Of a stretch of 64,000 bases of DNA, positions 59,550 through 64,000 are shown piece after piece. This stretch comes from Panagrolaimus kolymaensis. Taxonomy: Eukaryota > Nematoda > Chromadorea > Rhabditida > Panagrolaimidae. The position numbers were made by a program, and so were the translations under genes. The notes under the pieces are model-generated. The model had not been told where the DNA came from. It did no database searches and saw only the letters and a list, made by a program, of their open reading frames with translations. The DNA is taken from the NCBI GenBank assembly GCA_028622995.1, contig JAJQJQ010000006.1:2542001-2606000 (forward strand), given 5' to 3'. Numbering within the stretch: position 1 is the stretch's first letter; each line of letters opens with the position of its first letter.

Positions 59550-62500
59550 CACGGCTCTTTTCAACTCAGTTAAAATTAATTTGAAAAATGGAATCAATAA
59601 AATAATATCCACGAAAAAAACCAGATAAATAATGAGAAATATAAATGATCCTTTGCTGAACTTCTTTTATTTTTATCACCCGAAGAATAAACCAAATTTT
59701 CGGGAGTTGAAAAAAAATTGATTTATTATTGATGTGTCATTTTTTTTGTTTGATGAAAAAAGGTGGCGGTATAAAAAGAGGATCTATAAAATTATTCTTT
59801 TTATGAAATCATTGTTTTTTTTAATAAAAAATAAATTTCGCGACAACTAATATTAACTCAATGGACTATTTACGAACATCACACAAGAAGACAGTTTTAT
59901 AATGGATCTTTAATTTAAAAAATAAAGAATTTTTTCAACGTCGCAGTTTTATTCACGAATTTCAATAAAAGACTGAACTAAACCAAAAGTCAATCCAGTT
60001 TAAAAAAATTTGCTTAACAAATGCTTACTTAGTCTTTTGTAAATTTTTGAAGAAAAAAAAAGCTATGTAAAAATATATCATATGTTCATAATGAAGATAA
60101 AGGCCAAATTTTTTTTAACCACTCAGTTTTTTATAACATTGGTTAACGAATAATACAGTAAATAAAGAGCCAAAGATGTTACAAATTCTCAGTTTATTTC
60201 GAAAAAATCTCAATCGCAATTTCAGTTAAAATTTCCATTTATTTTTTTAAGAAATTCCTAGCTTTTTGGTTAGACAGTTAAAATACCCGCGACTTATAAA
60301 TTCTTGAAGCACAAGTCCACAGTTAAATTGAAAAAAATATATTAAAATTACTTATTTTATTTACAACAGTTTATTAAAAATATAAAAAGCCTAGATAAAA
60401 ATCAATCCATTTCTAAAAACTTCTATTTTTTAATTTTCTCATTCAATAACTAAAAAAACGCATACATTCATATATTCCTTTCCTTCCCTTCGCCAAAAGA
60501 AAAAAAATGAGAGTGTTTCTTCATTTTTGGGATTGACATAGATTTATTTTTTTCCTTTGAGCAAGAAGATCCTGTCTTTTCCAACTAAATCCAATTGACG
60601 AAAAAATGATTTATTTTTTTGGATAAAGAATATTCTTTGAAATTTTAACGCCTTTTCTTTTTTCTTTTTTGATCATGAAAGAAGAAATACACGCACACGT
60701 CGTCGCTCGCTTGCTTGCTTCTTTTCTCTGAACGATGTTCACAAAAAAAAAGTGGATGGATGCGGATGTGTACAAATCTCTGGAAGGAGGAGATGGAGAT
60801 AAAAGCAAAAAAAGCGGGGATGAAATAATTCTGGAAAATAATGAAGGAAGAAATAATTTCAGACGCTTGGAATGGATGGGTGGAGGATTAACGTTCTAAA
60901 ACAAGAATTAAAGAAGAAGGAGAGAGAAAAATTGATTGAGAAATTTTGGAAATAAAATTGAAAGATAAAAAGGTTGAAAGAAGGTTAAGGGTAGCAATCA
61001 CAAAAATCGACGCAGTTTAAACAAAAAACTTGAAAGATTTTTTATTTGAACTCAATGAACTCAGTTTTATTTCACATATTTCCAAGAGATACAGTTTCAC
61101 AAAATTCTTTAGCTCTCAAAAACTCCATATTTCCAGAAATCAGTTTTATAATATTTTTTCTAAAAATCCTTATCTCTTCTTTTAAAACCACAAAAAGAAA
61201 AAAAGGGATGAAATTCAACTTGTTTTAAAACAAGTTTTTTTTATAATTTTATGGAAAATTACTCATACTTGTTTGTTGTTGCTTTTTGATTCATTCGCGT
61301 TTTTGACCAACCATTTCAGCTTTTATCCATGCATAAAGCCTTTTTTGACGTCACAGTTTTTAGCCATTATTAAAAAAAGTTGATTAACTTGTGATATAAC
61401 AACTTTCAACGGTTTTAAAGATACAAAAAGAAATAAAAGCCGTTATGTTTTGTAAGCAACAGTTTTTTTTTAAATTAACATGAACTTCATTATTTTTTCA
61501 GTTTTAAACCAAAAAACACCAGTGACTGCGATAGTTCAGTTTATTTTCGTAAATTACGTATTTGACTTCACAGTTTTATTATTTTTTAACAAATTCTAGA
61601 AGAATCATGCTCCTTTAACAAAAAACAGTTTAAATTATTTTTTATTATTATTGCATTCATAAAAAAATACACAGTTTATAAATCATCTTCATGCTCAACA
61701 GTTAACTATTAAATATAAACGAAAAAAAGTGTCACTTAATAAAAAGTTGTACTTACGGTCGAGCTCAGTTATAAAACTTTTTTTAAGTAAGACAAATGCT
61801 TTGTCAGTTAAATTCTAAAAAATACAATTAAATTATGAAAATGATTTTATTCATAAAATGTCGAAGATGAAACGGACAGTTTTAAAAAAAATTATATTTA
61901 AAGGTATACTGATGATCAAGAAGAACCAGTTTTACCAAATTTATAAAAATCTTTCCTAGTAACGAGGCTTCTTTAAGATTTTTATACAAACACAGTATAA
62001 ATTTTTGTAAAAAAATAGTCAAAAAATGTTTAAATCTTATTGTGTAATATTTTATTCAACACACAGTTTTTTCAAATACTTTTAAATCTCATTTAAAAGG
62101 CAACATTTTGATGGTGCAGTTAAAATGAGAATACACTAACGAATTTCTGATTACAGTTATCAAAAAATTCATCTCATTCAGTTTTAAACCCTATGAAAAA
62201 AATTTTCCACATTTTGTTTGACAGTTATCAACAGCAATAATTTATTACACATATATCATAAATTTCAAATTTCCACATCAGGAAAAAATTAAATAACATC
62301 TTGGAAATATTAATATATTTTCAAATATTTTAAAGGTGACGCAGTTTTATTTATTTTTCACAAATTATTCTGGGATAAAAATCCATTCACACTATGTACA
62401 CACTCAACTCCAGTTTAAAAATTTTCTAAAATATCCAAAGGCTAATATGTAATAATAAACAGTAAAAATGTAAGTCAAAAAAATAAAATTTAAAGCCAAA

Positions 62501-63702
62501 ATTATTTGCTTTTTTTTCTTGAATTTCTTAAGGAAATGGCAACTAAATATTTGGTATAACAGTTAAATAAACTTATTTTATTTTGAATTCCAATATATTA
62601 AATCCTCATACCCTTTATTGAATTAAAATACAAATCATAAAGAACAAACAAGGGATCAAATTTACATAAATCATCCTGACAACTGTAGTTTGGACGTCTC
62701 AGTTAAAGTAGCACAGGCAGTTAGTTCAACAAAAGTTACGATGAATTTTTTTTCCATTCTATCTCGAGTGCCTGACGAAGGTAAAGAAAAGATATTCATT
62801 GGAACAATTTTACAAGCTTTTTGTCAGTCGTCTTTCAACAGTAAAGTAAGTGTCTTTAAAATTATTTAGTTTAATGACTGTTCTGTTCAGTTTAAATCAT
62901 GATGGATAATATTAAATGAAATTACAAAAGCAGTTTAATCCAATTCGCTTCTAATCATCCTCCCAGTTTAAAAAAAATATATTGCTCTTTACGCTTTGTA
63001 TTTACATTTATCAACAGTAATAATTTATTATGTATTATAAATATTCTTTTCTTTTTTTTCCACGCCATAAAAAAATAACACAAATATAAGAATTTCATTT
63101 TTTTCCCTTCATTTTTGTTTTTGGGATGAAACAAAAAAAAAACAAAAAAAATGTAAACATTAACACACAAGGAAATGAATAATGAGAAACATATTTTTAA
63201 AGAGAAAAAATATTGCTTGATGAAGACGAAAAAATAGGAAGAAGACTTTTACAAGAAAAAAAATTTGAATCAAAACCACACCGCGCCGTTTATTATTTTA
63301 TTTTATTCTTTTTTGAGAAACTGACTACATAGAATTTACTTTACATACAAAAAAAAGATAGGCAAAAAAAGGGACACAATTTTATTTATTTTATTGAAAA
63401 AAGCAGCTTTGGTAAATTATTTAAATTTATTTTTCTTTGTTCCAATAAACTTTTAAATTTTTAAATTTAGAAAAAAATATTATTATTCATGCCCGAAAGA
63501 TAAAAATCGAAGCATGAAAACAGCAAACTTTGATTTTGAAGAAAAAAAACCCTCGACTCGAATGACGATAAATTTTTTAATGTTTCGATTTGAGAGTGAG
63601 AGAGATCATGGATGAGAAGCGACTGACCGGCTTTTGCTTTAAGTTTATTCAGTTATAATCGAATCTAAAAAAAATTTAAACCTTTCTAAGATTAATCTGA
63701 TT
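59550..63702. other. Intergenic region with dense CAGTTT array
   Basis: 4.1 kb without a firmly supported gene. Motif units are dense at 59.9-60.4 and 61.0-62.6 kb. From 60.45 to 60.98 kb it is motif-free purine/pyrimidine-rich sequence, a plausible promoter for the cysteine-rich gene on the - strand. A possible short exon lies at 62741-62845. Confidence 0.55.
62741..62845 (+). CDS. Possible orphan first exon
   Basis: An ATG opens a 35-codon frame (MNFFSILSRVPDEGKEK, then LQAFCQSSF) ending in AAA|GTAAGT, a consensus donor. Base composition is less A/T-rich than nearby array DNA. No downstream exon is found before the window ends, and the opposite strand also has a 42-codon frame here. No homology is recognised. 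Confidence 0.25.
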
Positions 63703-63870
63703 CTATACTACCAAAACAATGGGCCAACCGTCGGGATATACTTGAAATGGAACGGATGGAGCTGAACGTTTTCCAAAATGCATAAATTCTCGATTAAATT
63801 GTTTCTTTTCCATTAAAGGCTCATAATCACCAGAAAATCTTTTTCCGAATGGCATAAAATTTCGGTCAAA
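63703..63870 (-). CDS. Neuropeptide precursor, last exon (partial)
   Basis: A 55-codon terminal exon after a TTTTTAG acceptor on the - strand; upstream exons lie beyond 64000. It encodes two amidated-peptide units: FDRNFMPFGKR, then QFNREFMHFGKR, each followed by a dibasic KR cleavage site with Gly as amide donor. A tail ending in WPIVLVV follows. Peptides ending M-x-F-amide after a D/N-R pair resemble the C. elegans NLP-13 group (xDRxIMAFG), so an NLP-type secreted neuropeptide precursor is likely; the exact orthologue is uncertain. It would be processed in dense-core vesicles. Confidence 0.72.
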   Translation of the reverse strand, partial: FDRNFMPFGKRFSGDYEPLMEKKQFNREFMHFGKRSAPSVPFQVYPDGWPIVLVV

Positions 63871-64000
63871 CTAAAAATACATACATATTATTTTTTATTT
63901 TTTCTAATAAAATTTTATGGTTTGTAAGAAAATATTAAATTTTTTGAAGACAGTTTATGTTGCCTAAGCAAACAAAAAAAGTGAAAGTACAAAAAATAAA

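Larger units (their letters stand above)
39985..64000 (+). repeat. Directional CAGTTT motif array, right domain
   Basis: This is the same motif family as in the left domain but inverted: CAGTTT (variants CAGTTA, CAGTTTT) on the + strand, followed by an A/T tract and preceded by about 15-25 bp of unique sequence. Around 61.50-61.95 kb successive units measure about 38, 34, 55, 46, 27, 67, 39, 72 and 50 bp. The first clear copy is near 39988 and the array runs to the window end. It crosses both + genes (TMEM41A copy 2, calmodulins) and a - gene (57220-59549) without changing direction. AAACTG on the + strand is rare here (for example 41224, inside an exon, and 63319). Confidence 0.9.

Noticed and set aside
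59415..59612. Upstream start for the cysteine-rich gene at 59612
   Set aside because: The codon there reads GTG on the - strand. The ATG at 59549 gives a clean signal peptide.
1..64000. Reading the AAACTG array as a telomeric, satellite or CRISPR-like repeat
   Set aside because: Repeat length is only ~6-12 bp, spacing is irregular and the DNA between is unique. It sits within eukaryotic introns, so none of these classes fits.

Overview
The window reads as nuclear DNA of a nematode. The evidence is an extremely A/T-rich genome, spliced genes with short TTTTAG or TTTCAG acceptors, an acceptor-like site directly before one start codon (as expected for spliced-leader trans-splicing), a CAL-1-like calmodulin family, a nematode-style globin with a long N-terminal extension and an NLP-type neuropeptide precursor. 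The species is not identified, and no rRNA, tRNA or CRISPR array was seen. All gene models were spliced by hand from reading frames and splice phases.

Layout. 131-1727 (+): two-exon RING-finger protein. 8480-15349 (+): six-exon globin with a 4.4 kb first intron that holds a TTAA-flanked transposable element. 16304-18618 (-): TMEM41A-like membrane protein, copy 1, with a hAT-type insertion in its last intron. About 18.6-28.0 kb: gene-free, with one hAT-type MITE. 27959-29489 (-): SIX-family homeobox gene. 32349-36442 (-): secreted protein with two MAM domains. 40033-41384 (+): TMEM41A-like copy 2, an inverted duplicate of copy 1. 42795-46462 and 47414-56678 (+): tandem CAL-1-like calmodulin genes, each with two alternative first exons. 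57220-59549 (-): secreted cysteine-rich protein of unknown function. 63703-63870 (-): last exon of a neuropeptide precursor that continues beyond the window.

The dominant signal is not a gene. Introns and intergenic DNA are filled with hundreds of copies of one directional motif. It reads [A/T tract]AAACTG on the + strand from base 1 to about 38.8 kb, and CAGTTT[A/T tract] on the + strand from about 40.0 kb to the end. Copies lie roughly 30-90 bp apart, each flanked on its CAG side by about 15-25 bp of unique, less A/T-rich sequence. Orientation does not follow gene orientation. It switches once, across a motif-poor 1.2 kb gap at 38.77-39.99 kb just upstream of TMEM41A copy 2. The array is also nearly absent over about 3.3 kb around the SIX homeobox gene. 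The motif core differs by one base from the CTGTTTC core of C. elegans 21U-RNA (piRNA) promoters, so an array of small-RNA transcription units is the leading hypothesis. It is not proven.

Secondary themes are gene duplication with local homogenisation (TMEM41A pair, calmodulin pair), a conserved PBX-MEIS type site upstream of both short calmodulin first exons, and several non-autonomous DNA transposons with clean target-site duplications: three hAT-like with 8-bp TSDs and two T2/Kolobok-like with TTAA.
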